Shown here: positions 9,691 to 20,408 of the stretch, piece by piece
Position numbering within the stretch: position 1 is the stretch's first letter
Layout of the letters: the number at the start of each line of letters is the position of its first letter
Assembly (NCBI GenBank): GCA_021029095.1
Contig: JAJOHG010000010.1
Location: forward strand, 620,001 to 684,000
Origin: Phellopilus nigrolimitatus
Lineage: Eukaryota; Basidiomycota; Agaricomycetes; Hymenochaetales; Hymenochaetaceae
Length of the DNA: 64,000 bases
Reading direction: 5' to 3'
Made by a program: the position numbers and the translations under genes
Notes under the pieces: generated by a model
The model's input: only the letters and a program-made list of their open reading frames with translations
What the model was told of the DNA's origin: nothing
Databases searched by the model: none

Positions 9691-11493
9691 ACCATACCTA
9701 TTGAAATTTGCAGTTATGTATGGATCACGTCGACAGACGGCGACACAGATGATCTAGTTTGTCTTCAGGCGCGCATTCGTCTTCTCATTCCCAGAAGTTA
9801 GCTCAAGTATTGCGGCGATTCATTGAAGATGTAAACAATCCATCTGTCAAACCAAGCTCAATTGAACGAATTCTGCCAGTGCACATGCTTGATATCTGAT
9901 ACATCGAACTTCCTGAACTTAGGGTTTGTACTGTAACCTATTTGCGCAGCCGGAATGCTAGGACACACAAGCCAGCTGCCGCTCATCCAGGTACACGACT
10001 CGGAAGCTGCAACTCGTTTGAAACGGGCGTTTGTTCAATTCCTTGAATTCTGGCGGAATCATCCGTGTGCACTAGCGCCGGCCCCTATTTCTGCAGACGC
10101 TCGAGAAAAGGCAAGCGGCCCGTCTATGGCAATCTTCACTCTTGTGCGAGTTCATCATTGCATAGACGACATCACGTCCTTATCACAGGCCAAGAATATA
10201 GATATGGACCGGCGCTCATGAGCTCCGCACGTCCTTCGATACCAATGTTTACCCTCGAGATTCGCCGCCTAATGTTCTTCACCAAGCATTCAGATCCTGC
10301 AAGCCTGTTCATCTCAAAGTGTAATATTCCAGGCAGCCCGAGCCCATCAGACACTCCAGGCAACACGCCGCCCATTGCTATCTGTCATACGGGCGAATAA
10401 AAAGACATCAAAATCTAAAACGAGTGAGTGCTGCTTCTCCCGACGGAAAGTCGTGCACCTGAGGGACGCCTGGAAGCTTCTGCAGCATTTAGAACGTGCG
10501 CAGATAAGCTTTGGTATTCGACTTGCACCTTGAATGTCTATAATACCGCGGAGTCGTTTAGATAGAGAGTAAGTACATACCGTAAAGTGGCGTGATGTCT
10601 ATTACTGGATGACCGCGGGTTCTGGGCTGCGCGTGGAAAGAACTTGGGGAAGCTTTCCAATGGCCGGGCGTCGTACTGTGTTTCCGTACATGAAGTTGAA
10701 GCGCTACTAGATCATATGCGCATTCTCGGAATCGGAAACAGGACGTACAAGCAGAAGACCTAGTCAACATGTGTAAAGAGGGCGCATCGTTGACATCCAT
10801 TTACCTCGGTGGGCAGTAAAGAACAACAGGAAGAAGCAGGGAAAAAATGACGCAGTTGCTCGTTTGCCTAGGAGATCCAAAGGAGAAAGAGAAGCTGAGC
10901 AAAGCTACGTCGCACGACTTTGAGTTCAAGCCACAACTCGATTCTCATAGTACACGTACATGCGACACAACTGTTCAACTATTACACAGAAGCATGATTA
11001 CTGCATCCAATACACTACATATGTGTATAAAAATAATTGAATGCTGTGCGATAACAGAGTCGACAGCAAATCAAAAATATAGGCCAACCCCCGTTCATCT
11101 TCCGTAAGAAAAAAGGTTCGCGAGCTTCCTAACAGATCAAAAGATTCCTCCTCGTGTCCTGCTCATTTGGCTGGTAAGGCGCAGGTAGTATTTTCTGCAG
11201 TCTTCGATAACGTCGACGTAAGTCTCTTTAAAGCAGCTGCATTGTGCATGAAAAAAAGCTTTCGTGCTGATAGCGACCTTCGACATACTTCGATTAATGT
11301 CGAGACTGGCAATTGTATTCGATGTAGACACCCCAGAAGAAGTGGTTGTAATTTCGACATCCTTCTCGCCTGTGATATACTGGGCAAGGGATTCTGTGAC
11401 ACTAAAGAGGATGAAGAAAGCAAGATCGTGGAAACTGTTTTATGGTATGTAGATTCTTAGATTAGGATACTTGCAAATACAGTACGTAAGCTT
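9691..11493. other. Stretch with no supportable gene
   Basis: Several short frames exist (for example 9955-10221 and 11167-11460 on the plus strand) but none shows a conserved motif, splice pattern or consistent coding bias. I see no RNA gene or terminal repeats. The last ~100 bases probably hold the promoter and 5' UTR of the next gene. Confidence 0.5.
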
Positions 11494-11565
11494 GTGCCGA
11501 AATGCCTCGTTTCCCACCCGAACCTACCTGATCTTGACTCTGAGCATACCTGCCTCTCATGCATC

Positions 11566-12792
11566 ATGCCCCGCCTGCATCTCAAAAGCACGCTAGCTGA
11601 AGAAGAAGAGCGCGCTCGGAAGAGAGCGAAGAAAGCCGCTCGTAAAGAGAAGAATGCACCACGAAGCAGGAGAGACGACTACGACGACGAACTCGGAGAT
11701 GACAGTCCAAAGCGCCATCGCTCTCGCTCGGCCAGCCCTCGACGGAGCAAGAGTTCTGGTCGGGAACGATATTACAACTACGTTCCTTCTGCAGGTGACC
11801 CTGGTCCGTCGACATCTCGTACCAGAAACGCTGGCCCCGGCGTCGACGACTATGGTGACTACGAGTATGACTATGGCTACAGGGAAGACGAGACCGCTCG
11901 TGCGCGCATGGAGCAGGAACGCTTCGAGGAGAAGATGCGCGATGCTCTCGAGGACGATGGACTCTTTGACCCGCAACAGCGCCTCGATGGCGTCGAAGCG
12001 CGGCTGAACTCGTTCTCGCATATACCACGGAGGTGGCGCGGAACAGACGAGGGCTACAGTGCCGGACTGTGGATGGAGGACACACGGGAGGATATTGGGT
12101 TGGAACCATGGCAGATGAATGATGACGAGTATGCTGAGTACATCCAGGCAGGAATGTGGAAGTGAGTGTAGCGCTGTACCTTCAGCATTTCATTGGGCAC
12201 ACATTAACTGACATCCATATCGAAAACTCATAGAAAGAAAAACCAGGCTGAGTTCCAAGAGCGGCTTCGCAAGAAAGAAGAACGCAAAGCTCGCAAGGAA
12301 CGCGAGCGGTTCCTTCGCGAAGAGACGAGGCGTTTGGAGAAAGAGGCGTGGGCAGAGATCGAGCAGGCTTCCGCTGCGAAGGCTAAACGCAGAGTGGAGG
12401 AGGCGAAGCGTCTCTATGAGGAGAGATGGCTCAAACTTCTTGAACGACCTGCCGAAGGAAACACGGACAACCGAGGACCGCTACACTTCGATGACATCCC
12501 TTGGCCTATCGCACCGCCGAGAAGGAAGCGCGCGGCGCTCGACGTAGACGACTTCACCAAGGAGGCCATATCCTCATTCTTGCTCCCACCAACGGACGCT
12601 TCCGCTGACTCTAGTTCCTTGATTAAGGACATTTTGCGTTCGACAATGCTCAAGTTCCATCCGGATAAATTCGAGTCGCGCGTTCTATTGCGCGTAAGGG
12701 AGAAGGATAGGGACATTGTGAAGGAGGTTGCGGGTGTGGTGGTGAGAGTGCTCAATGATCTTGCGAGAGACAACACGAAGCCAAGCAGTTGA
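11566..12792 (+). CDS. NFKBIL1-like (NF-kappa-B inhibitor-like) protein
   Basis: Exons 11566-12161 and 12234-12792 join to 384 residues. The first half is charged and low in complexity: Lys/Arg/Glu helices, an RS-like tract, then Tyr/Asp-rich repeats. The second half is a long charged coiled coil (FQERLRKKEERKARKERERF), then LHFDDIPWPIAPP, then a degenerate J-like helical pair with FHPDKF. The order coiled coil, F.DIPWP and (W/F)HPD(R/K)F is the signature of the C-terminal half of animal NFKBIL1 and its fungal relatives. Those relatives lack clear ankyrin repeats, and I see none here. I chose ATG 11566 because coding character starts there; an in-frame ATG at 11494 would add 24 less conserved residues. 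The cellular role in fungi is not established. Confidence 0.7.
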
Positions 12793-15138
12793 TGGCACAT
12801 GTGCCTTTCCATGAGGGGAGTTATCCTGAACCGTAAAACTCAATGTTCGCTATAGGGGATGCAGTGTTTCTTGGAAGCCTGTGTCTGCTCTGACTAAATT
12901 CAGAAAGCTTGTGACCATAGCTTCTGGGTTCTTCGCGTTGGCTTTGCGTGAAGCTTCGACTGAGTCGGTTCACCGAGTTTTGTCTTTCGTAGTCTTGTCC
13001 TGTAAGCCGAGAAACTTCTTGTGAGCACCGCGAACACCGCTTATATTTTCAAGAAATTATCGTTTCCTCGTGTACTCGAAGGCGGAGGTAGGTGCACGTG
13101 ATCTGATGCGCTTCAATCGTTTCGACAGTCGCACAGCCACATGGACCCACTTGCTATCTGCCTGAGGACTTGCCTTTGCCTTTGTCCGCCATTTTACTCT
13201 TTTTTTTTCTGTATGGAAGTAGTCGCGTTCAAGTCCAAGACGCGTCTTGAATGAACTGCGAGGGTTAACTTGCGAGCTCGTTTCACGCTGTTTTCTTGCG
13301 ACTACTAAATTACGAATAACAAGGAGAAACTAGGCTACAGAGGCAAACTATGCACCAGAGTAGCCACAAGCGACGGTTCGCATTCGGCGACGTACCGTAA
13401 ACCCGTTTTCTGTCTGTTCAATATACGCCTTCTGCCCGCCAAGTCACCTGTGTCCGTCTCCTTTTTACCTGCTATCCTGCTCCTTTCACCTATAATACCC
13501 CACACTGATGAGCTTGTAGCGACTGATGCAGCTTCAACGGCTCAGAACCCAAACTGAGACCTCGTCAATGAACGATAGAATTCCGATCACTTCGCGAGTT
13601 TCATCTTTTCATCTTTCCGCGGAATTATTAGTGTCACGAGTCGACTCTGCCGCTCAAGAAAAGATCCGACGGCCTTTTCTAAGAAACACTGCTTCCTCGT
13701 ACTCTTAGGATCTCAGAACCGCGCATTCTCATAGACGGTTTGAAAGAGCGGTATTGAAATAACGGCACCCTTCAAATACTGTTCAGTGCATAGCCTACCG
13801 ATCGAGCTTTTGAAGCACTTGCTCTTGATATCCACTCGAAAAAACTACCTTGCTCCCTTGTTTCTCGAAAACCGGCTGATACGTTGTGGACAGGCCTAGG
13901 CAAAGAGGGTTGCAAGTTTGCTGAGAGGCAATATGTTGAATCCTGGCAGATTGTACCTGACTCATGTAATGTGCATTGCAATCACATATATCTCTTTGTA
14001 CTGAGCGCCGATACAATACTTATTGGAGATTCTCTCCTCCAACGTCTTACCCGGCTACTACTTTGCAAACGGTAGGCAAGGTTTTAATACTCACTTGTCT
14101 CATGGAAGATTGGGCACTTGCGCTGGTTGACGCTATCGGTGCGCATGTCCACTGTCATTTCTCGTACAGTACTTATACTCTCCGGGATTTCGCCATTCTT
14201 TCCTCTTTCTCTAGGAGAAACTGGAGTCTGCGGAAATTGTATGACCTATTCCCCTGTTTTCGTTTCTTCTTTCATCGTCACCGGCCCCGAAATAAATACC
14301 GAATTTCAAGATCCGGATTGGTCCCTATGCGCAGCGTGTCAAGCGGCTCTAGCGCAGTAGAATCCCACATGAGGGTTCGATGGCGTCAGTGCGAAACTAA
14401 GTTTTCCGGTACTCTTACTCAAGTTGGCAAGTCCTCTGCACAATGTAAGGTAGCGCTCAATCACGGCTCCGAGCATAACCCGTGCTTATAATTTTGCGTT
14501 TCCAAATCGAACTGGTAATTTGAAAAGACAAAGTATTTAGCAAAGCAATGAATTTCGGGAGTCTTTCGCCAATGCCTTTCCAGCCTATCCAGAGCGATAC
14601 ATTATAGACGACGATCGTTGAGGCACAGCGAAAATTCTTGGAAGATTCTTGGAGAAATAGACTTGGCTCGGTCTACGGACAGTGACACAGTGTGCACAGC
14701 CATGGCCGCAATGATATTCTGTGCCGGAGCCAAATATGGAGACGAAGACTCAGAAGAGCCCGACCATCTCAACTTCTCCCTCCTTGAAAAAAATTACTGT
14801 AATATTTGTCTTTGAAGCCAAACACGATGATGTAGCTTTCCGTGCTCCAAATAAATTTTCATCAACGATGAGGCTTTTTTCCTGCCCAGGCTCCAGGGAC
14901 GGATTCGAGAGTGTGATGAGATAGGCGTCGGCCCTGCATTGCCTCCGAAGCGTCGTCGCGTGGTAGGTCGAATATTGCGTGCTCTTTGGCTCATGCGTCT
15001 TTCGCAATCCGTTCAACGTGAATTGTATCCAAAGCGCTGACATGCCCATGCCTGTTGTGCATCGATGGGCGAATTCGCCATGATCCGCGTCGTCTGGCAG
15101 TAGCGTAGCGTTACCTTGGTCCCTGTTTCGTCCAAACC
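12793..15138. other. Intergenic stretch with one recognisable relic and no other supportable gene
   Basis: Apart from the BUB3 5' relic at 13166-13294, the short frames here (13526-13708, 13976-14491, 14118-14360 and similar) lack family motifs. An intron-rich decayed gene cannot be excluded. Confidence 0.45.
13166..13294 (-). pseudogene. Duplicated relic of the BUB3 promoter and first exon
   Basis: On the minus strand ATG at 13192 starts the codons MADKGKG, the same start as BUB3 at 19844. The flanking ~130 bp matches 19819-19946 with few changes, including the T-run, a CCAAGACGCGTCT stretch and GAACTGCGAGGGTT. No further BUB3 exons follow. The copy therefore carries a promoter, 5' UTR and first exon without a gene. 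Confidence 0.8.
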
Positions 15139-15146
15139 TATAAAAA
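15139..15146 (+). promoter_or_regulatory. TATA box of the permease gene
   Basis: TATAAAAA lies 55-62 nt upstream of the permease ATG at 15201, in a position that fits a TATA element with a short 5' UTR. The position is seen directly; its use is inferred. Confidence 0.5.
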
Positions 15147-15200
15147 GGCGCCCATTCTGCGAGAAATGGCTCCGCCAGCCTCTTTCTTCTGCCCGTCATC

Positions 15201-18098
15201 ATGGTTGGCATCAGAGATGTCCTGCAGCGCTTCAGGTCAGGTCACTCGACATCTGACAATGCCTCGATCAGCAGCTCGAAACTCGGGAAGAATGGCGTCC
15301 ATGATAGCGAGTCGTTTGCGACCCCCGTGCCTGAAGTGCAGACGGCTGCGGCAAATGCTACACTGAATCCCGGCGAGCTGTCGTTTGACGAAGGTGAAAT
15401 AAGTGCTTGTTCTGTGCAAAACAGTTGGTTGATCTTTCTTTCTGTCGGCTGCATAGACACCGCTGGAGGCATGGGCCGCCATCTCGGCGTGTTCAGCTGT
15501 ACCCTCCTCATGTGCGTCGTTCTTCGCCTCTGCAGGATTTGCACGATTTGACCAGAGCTGACCCCTATCTTCAGTGTTGGCCGTATCATAGGCACAGGGA
15601 TATTTTCCACGCCTTCTTCGATCCTTACTTCTGTCGAATCCGTTGGCGCCTCTCTCATGCTCTGGGTCCTCGGCTTCGTGTTATCTTTCTGCGGACTCTT
15701 CGTATGGCTGGAATACGGCACTATGTTCCCGCGATCAGGCGGCGAGAAGGTCTATCTCGAAGCCGTATATAAGAAACCCAAAGCTCTTGCAACGGTGTTC
15801 TTCGCAACGCAGGCCATTCTGCTCGGGTTCAGTGCGAGCGGCTGTATTGTGTTTGCACAGAAGTGCGTTTGTCGGTTCAAATGTGTTGTTAGGTGAAGAA
15901 ACTGAAACTCTATTTTTTTAATTTATGAAATAGCATTTTGGTTGTCGCCGGACATGAAGCCGACCGGTGGACGACTCGCGGAATCGCTCTGGCAGGTATG
16001 CGGATATCGGTTGCTTTGCTGAGGTTTCATTCTGAGATACGGTTATCTACAGTGATTTTCTTCGTAACCGCCGTACATGGTTTCACGCCTAGGATGGGTC
16101 TTTACCTGATGAACGTAAGCTATTTACTCGGTCCGTACGCAGATAACCTAACCGCCAGTCTTTGACTCGATTTCATTAGTCGCTCAGCATCTTCAAGGTA
16201 TTCATCTTGGTCTTCATTATCGTCACAGGTACGGCGCGACGCGGGCCCTTTACTTGCTGTTGTCACCTCTAACAATTGATGATGTAACGCAGGCTGGGTC
16301 GTCCTCGGCGGGCACACGAGCATCAAGGACCCGCACGCCAACTTCCGCAACGCGTTCGCAGGCAGCTCGCACAGCAGCAGCGACGTAAGTCTTCTTTACC
16401 CTAAGCGCATATACGCGCGGGTTCTGATACGCTATGATCTATCTTATCGCGCCCAGTACGCAACAGCCACATTTAAGGTCCTGAACGCCTATTCCGGGTG
16501 GTCGAACATAAACTACGTGCTGAACGAGGTGAAGAACCCCGTGCGCACGCTCAAGATCGCCGGGCCCCTCGGGCTCGGCATCTGCGCCGTCCTGTACATG
16601 CTCGCGAACATCGCCTACTTCGCGTAAGTGTCCCTTACACTGGCTCCAAGATATCCGTTATTTATGCGCCTTTTTACTCTTTATACAGTGCCGGAACGAA
16701 GGAGGAGATCATGAAAGGCGGCGTTACTGTGGCTTCTCTGTTCTTTAAGAACGTCTTCGGCTCGGAGGCCCAGAGGGCGCTGACCGTTTTCGTCGCTCTT
16801 AGGTGCGTACCTTTCTTTTGCTGAAGCGTATAAACGGAAAGCTTATCTTTTCTTCTCGCAGTGCTCTTGGGTAAGCCCCATAGTCCTATACCTTTTCGCC
16901 TGCTTCATACTCACCATCGCCCTTCGTTTTCTCGCAATCCTTAATACAGAGTAAGCATTAATTTGTGTTAATAAATCGCGAACAGTCTGCTAATACTCGT
17001 CCCCGCAGAATGTCATGACTATAGTGCGTCTCGACAGAAGAAGCATACGCAACCATTCGTCCTTATAACCTCTCTTTTTTCTTCGTTAGACATTCGCTCA
17101 AGCACGCGTGAACCAAGGTCCGTCCCTATTTTCTTCCTATATTCTTTCGTCCCACTGAGCAATCGTCCGTGAACCTGACAGAGCTCGCCAAAGAGGGCAT
17201 CCCGCTCCCCTTCGGCAACAAATTCTGGGCATCGAACTGGCCGACGGGAAAGTCCCCCTTGCCCGGCCTCATCGTGCACTTGATCCCCTCGGTACGCGTT
17301 TTCGGGCCTTTTTTTCTCGCGATGTTTGGAAGAACTCACGACGGCGGACGACGCGCAGATCATCGTCATCATCGCGCCGCCCCCGAGCGTCGCGTACCCC
17401 TTCATCCTCGACCTCGAGGGCTACCCGTCGCAGATCATCAACCTGCTCATCGTGCTCGTGCGTGCTTTCCTCTCTCCACGCAAGGAATTCGCGCCTTACT
17501 TCTATACTTGTAAAATACTCAGGGTCTCTTCTGGCTCCGCTACCGAAAACCGAACGCGGTCAGGCCTTTCAAGGTCTGGTGGCCCGTCGCGGGGTTCTTC
17601 CTTGTCGCAGCCGTGTTTCGTACGTCCTTTCGGTCCTCTCAGTGACAGTCGGAAGTAAGATGGTCTAATGACCTTCGTCTTGGAACCCATGTTCTGCAGT
17701 AATCGTCGACCCGTTCGTGCGCCCCACCAACGGCGTCGGCGACACGCCCCCACTACCTTACTACCTGTACGTGCACACCCGTTCTATAATGCACTCAAGA
17801 TATAGGTACTGATCTCTACTCACACTCTCACTCGTTTTCCCAATTACGTGCAGATACTGTTTGGTCGGCATCGGCGTGCTGCTCGCAGGCATCGCGTACT
17901 GGGCGGTCTGGCGCATCGTGCTGCCGCGCGTCTTCGGGTACGAGCTCGTGCCGACGAAGGAGACGCTCGGCGACGGGACGGTCGTCACTGTCGTGCGTGT
18001 CCCTTTCTTCGCTTCATTCCGGACTCGGGCGGCTCGCATGCTGATGTTCTGAATACTCTCTCTCCCGCCTGCAGTTCCAGAGCAAGAAGCTCCGGTAA
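15201..18098 (+). CDS. MUP1: High-affinity methionine permease of the APC superfamily (MUP1-like), 19 exons
   Basis: Exons: 15201-15393, 15457-15511, 15575-15862, 15934-15995, 16053-16114, 16180-16228, 16293-16384, 16457-16623, 16689-16802, 16862-16870, 16950, 17009-17023, 17090-17117, 17182-17291, 17359-17457, 17523-17619, 17700-17766, 17854-17992, 18075-18098. They join to 1671 nt, 556 residues and a stop. The protein has the MUP1/LAT-type APC profile: a hydrophilic N-tail, MGRHLGVFSCTLL with GRIIGTGIFSTPSSI in helix 1, then WLEYGTMFPRSGGEKVYLE, NAYSGWSNINYVLNEVKNPV and FAQARVNQELAKEGIPLP. About 12 membrane helices follow the family pattern. The predicted role is proton-coupled uptake of methionine and related sulfur amino acids at the plasma membrane. 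The frame closes only if a one-base exon at 16950 is used between a 9-nt and a 15-nt exon. BUB3 ends 250 bp away, tail to tail. Confidence 0.88.
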
Positions 18099-18347
18099 GG
18101 CGAAAAAAGGGCGCTTCTGGTGCCTTTCGAGCGCTGTGCCCGCCGCGTACTGTACGATGTATTTTTTTCGACTGTCGGTCGAACATGCGCGCTCTTGCAA
18201 GGTCTTGCATGTGATGGACGGTTGAAGTTCAGAGACATACTTTAGTTTATGCAGGGGTCACCCGCGCGCTAAAAGTGTATAACAGCTGCCAATGGATACT
18301 TGTACACGCTGTAGTAAGACTAGATATGTACGATACACCACTTTTCA

Positions 18348-19844
18348 TTATCCTGACCACCCTTTCGGCTGTGAGAAGAAAAAAGAAACACGTCAATACC
18401 TGGAATTACAATATCCCAAAATCCCAGTAAAATCCAGAGAAAAAAAAAGACGAAGACCGAAGCTGCACGCACCTTCACCTCCTCTCCGACGTCCCGCACC
18501 CACACCGCCGGCCGCGTCTCCGCGTGCGCGCGCGCGCCCTCCCCGCCCTCGTCCCAGTTGTAGCTGACGCCGACCGCGAGGCGCGCGCCGTCGCAGTTGA
18601 ATGCGAGCGCGGGCACCGCGTCGGCGTACCGCGCGTACTGCCGCAGCCGCTTCTTCGACTTGTGGTCCCAGATCGACACTGTCCCGTCGGAGCCCGCCGA
18701 GGCAAACGTGTTGTATCTGTGTGCGGGATACGCTTTAGCATGGAAAGGAAGAGAAGGCGGAGGAAAGGATGCCGGCGCACACGGGGTGGAAGGCGAGCGC
18801 GTTGACGGGCCAGACGAGGTCCTCGCCGTTCACGGTCTGTCGGTGGCACTTGAACGCGTACTTCTTCTCCTGCGCCTCGTTGCTCGGATCGAAGTACTCG
18901 ACCGCGATGCGGCCCTCGACCGAGCCCGTCGCGTATCCTGTCCGTGTCCCATTCAGCTTCCTATAAGGAACAGAAAAGAGAGGGAAGCAAGCGGCGCACG
19001 CACCCTGCCCGTCGACCATGCACGCGAGCGCGCGCGTGAGGAACTTGAGGCTGCTCTCGCGCTCCTGCATCGGCACGTCCATGCGGCGCACGTCGTAGAT
19101 GTTGAATAGCCGACTCGCGAGCGCGACGACGAGCGTCGTGCCGCTCCCACCCCCGGCGATGTCCATGTTGTACACGCGCTCCGGGAGCGTGTGCGACGCC
19201 TGCTGCGGCTGCGCCGCGCGCGGGTCCCAGAAGCCTAAAGTGCGGTCCCAGGAGCCGGTGATGAGGGTGTCTGGAAGCGAGTTGCTATTAGCGAGGAGAG
19301 GAGCGAGAAGAAAAGGCGCGTACTGGCGTGCTTGGAAAAGGACGTGCGCGAGACGGAGCTGGCGTGCTGACCCAGATGGCGGAATGTCTCAGTTTCGAGG
19401 TCGAATCTTCGGGGCAAGGCCGTCAGTTCGGTCTCGACATCATGAATTTGTAGTAAACACGCACTCGCGAACGGAGGTGTCAAGTCCGCCACTGAACGCA
19501 TGGCGGCCATCGGGGGAGAAGCAGCAGTCGAGCACGGGAGCTCGGTGGTCGAACTTGCATTTTTGCTCGTTCGCGGCGACGTCGTAGAAGCGTACTGTCT
19601 ATTTCAGATTGAGGTACCCCGTCAGCGTGTTCGTATCCAGATCAGAGAAACGTCAGCGCGTACTGTATCCCAGGAAGAGACGATGAGATGGTCGGGGTTG
19701 TTCGGGGAGAACTTGACTGAGGAGACGCTGTCGAAGGGAGGCGAGGACAGCGCTGTCTGCGAGTCTATAGGCCCACCAAATGAATACTTAATATAGTTCT
19801 GCCTGAGACGCCTTCGTGGACTTACCTTTGCCTTTGTCTGCCAT
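18348..19844 (-). CDS. BUB3: Spindle assembly checkpoint WD40 protein BUB3
   Basis: Eight exons (19844-19826, 19764-19664, 19598-19465, 19406-19324, 19270-19004, 18937-18781, 18716-18473, 18368-18348) join to 341 residues, close to human BUB3 (328). It forms a WD40 propeller: SSVKFSPNN and SSWDTTVRFYDV in blade 1, then ITGSWDRTLGFWDPR. RRESSLKFLTRALA and GSVEGRIAVEYFDPS with KKYAFKCHRQ follow; the VEGR...AFKCHR block separates BUB3 from its relative RAE1/GLE2. The last blade has SAGSDGTVSIWDHKSKKRL. BUB3 carries BUB1 and MAD3/BUBR1 to kinetochores through their GLEBS motifs and takes part in the mitotic checkpoint. The first exon holds only six codons plus one base. A duplicate of this 5' region lies at 13166-13294. 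Confidence 0.9.
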
Positions 19845-20408
19845 CTAACTACTTTTTTTTTCTGTATGGACGCAGTCGCGTTCAAGTCCAAGACGCGTCT
19901 GGAATGAACTGCGAGGGTTGACTTGCGAGCTCGTTCACGCTGTTTTGAAAGTAGCGCCGTCTTTCTCTCCTTTCTTCTTCGTCGTAGGAAGCAGCCTTTG
20001 ATTTGATTGCGTGCAAAAGCAGAGTGTAAGTGTAAGTCGACGTCGGACGCCAACGGTCGATGCGGCACGCGGATCACTCGACAGACATTGCACGGCGGGA
20101 TACGCGCCATTCAAGGTAAGTGAGGTTTTCCCTCATATTTGAATGTCGGTTTCTTTATTTCTCCTTCCTGTAAGTCTCATACTATAGAGACGTGTTCGTG
20201 CTTACAGTATATACCAAAATGCAGATTACGACAGAGAGAAACAGGTTCTTCGTCAGTAAAAGAAAAATGTATAATAAATGCAATGCATCCATCCAAAGTC
20301 GCAATCTGCGCTATGCCAGTCCACAAATGTATACCAAATCATCACAGAGCATCTGCATCCCTCGGAATCAAAAGAAAAGAAAAATGGATGGCGAGAATAA
20401 ACAAACTT
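19845..20408. other. BUB3 promoter region and unassigned spacer
   Basis: The first ~100 bp is the BUB3 5' UTR and promoter, shared with the relic at 13166-13294. The rest holds only short frames without motifs. Confidence 0.4.

Noticed and set aside
11582..12109. Long minus-strand frame of 175 codons
   Set aside because: It is antisense to the first exon of the NFKBIL1-like gene, whose plus strand carries the conserved protein.
18320..19844. RAE1/GLE2 as the identity of the WD40 gene
   Set aside because: The VEGR...EYFDPS...KKYAFKCHR block and the SSWDTTVRFYDV start fit BUB3 better than RAE1.
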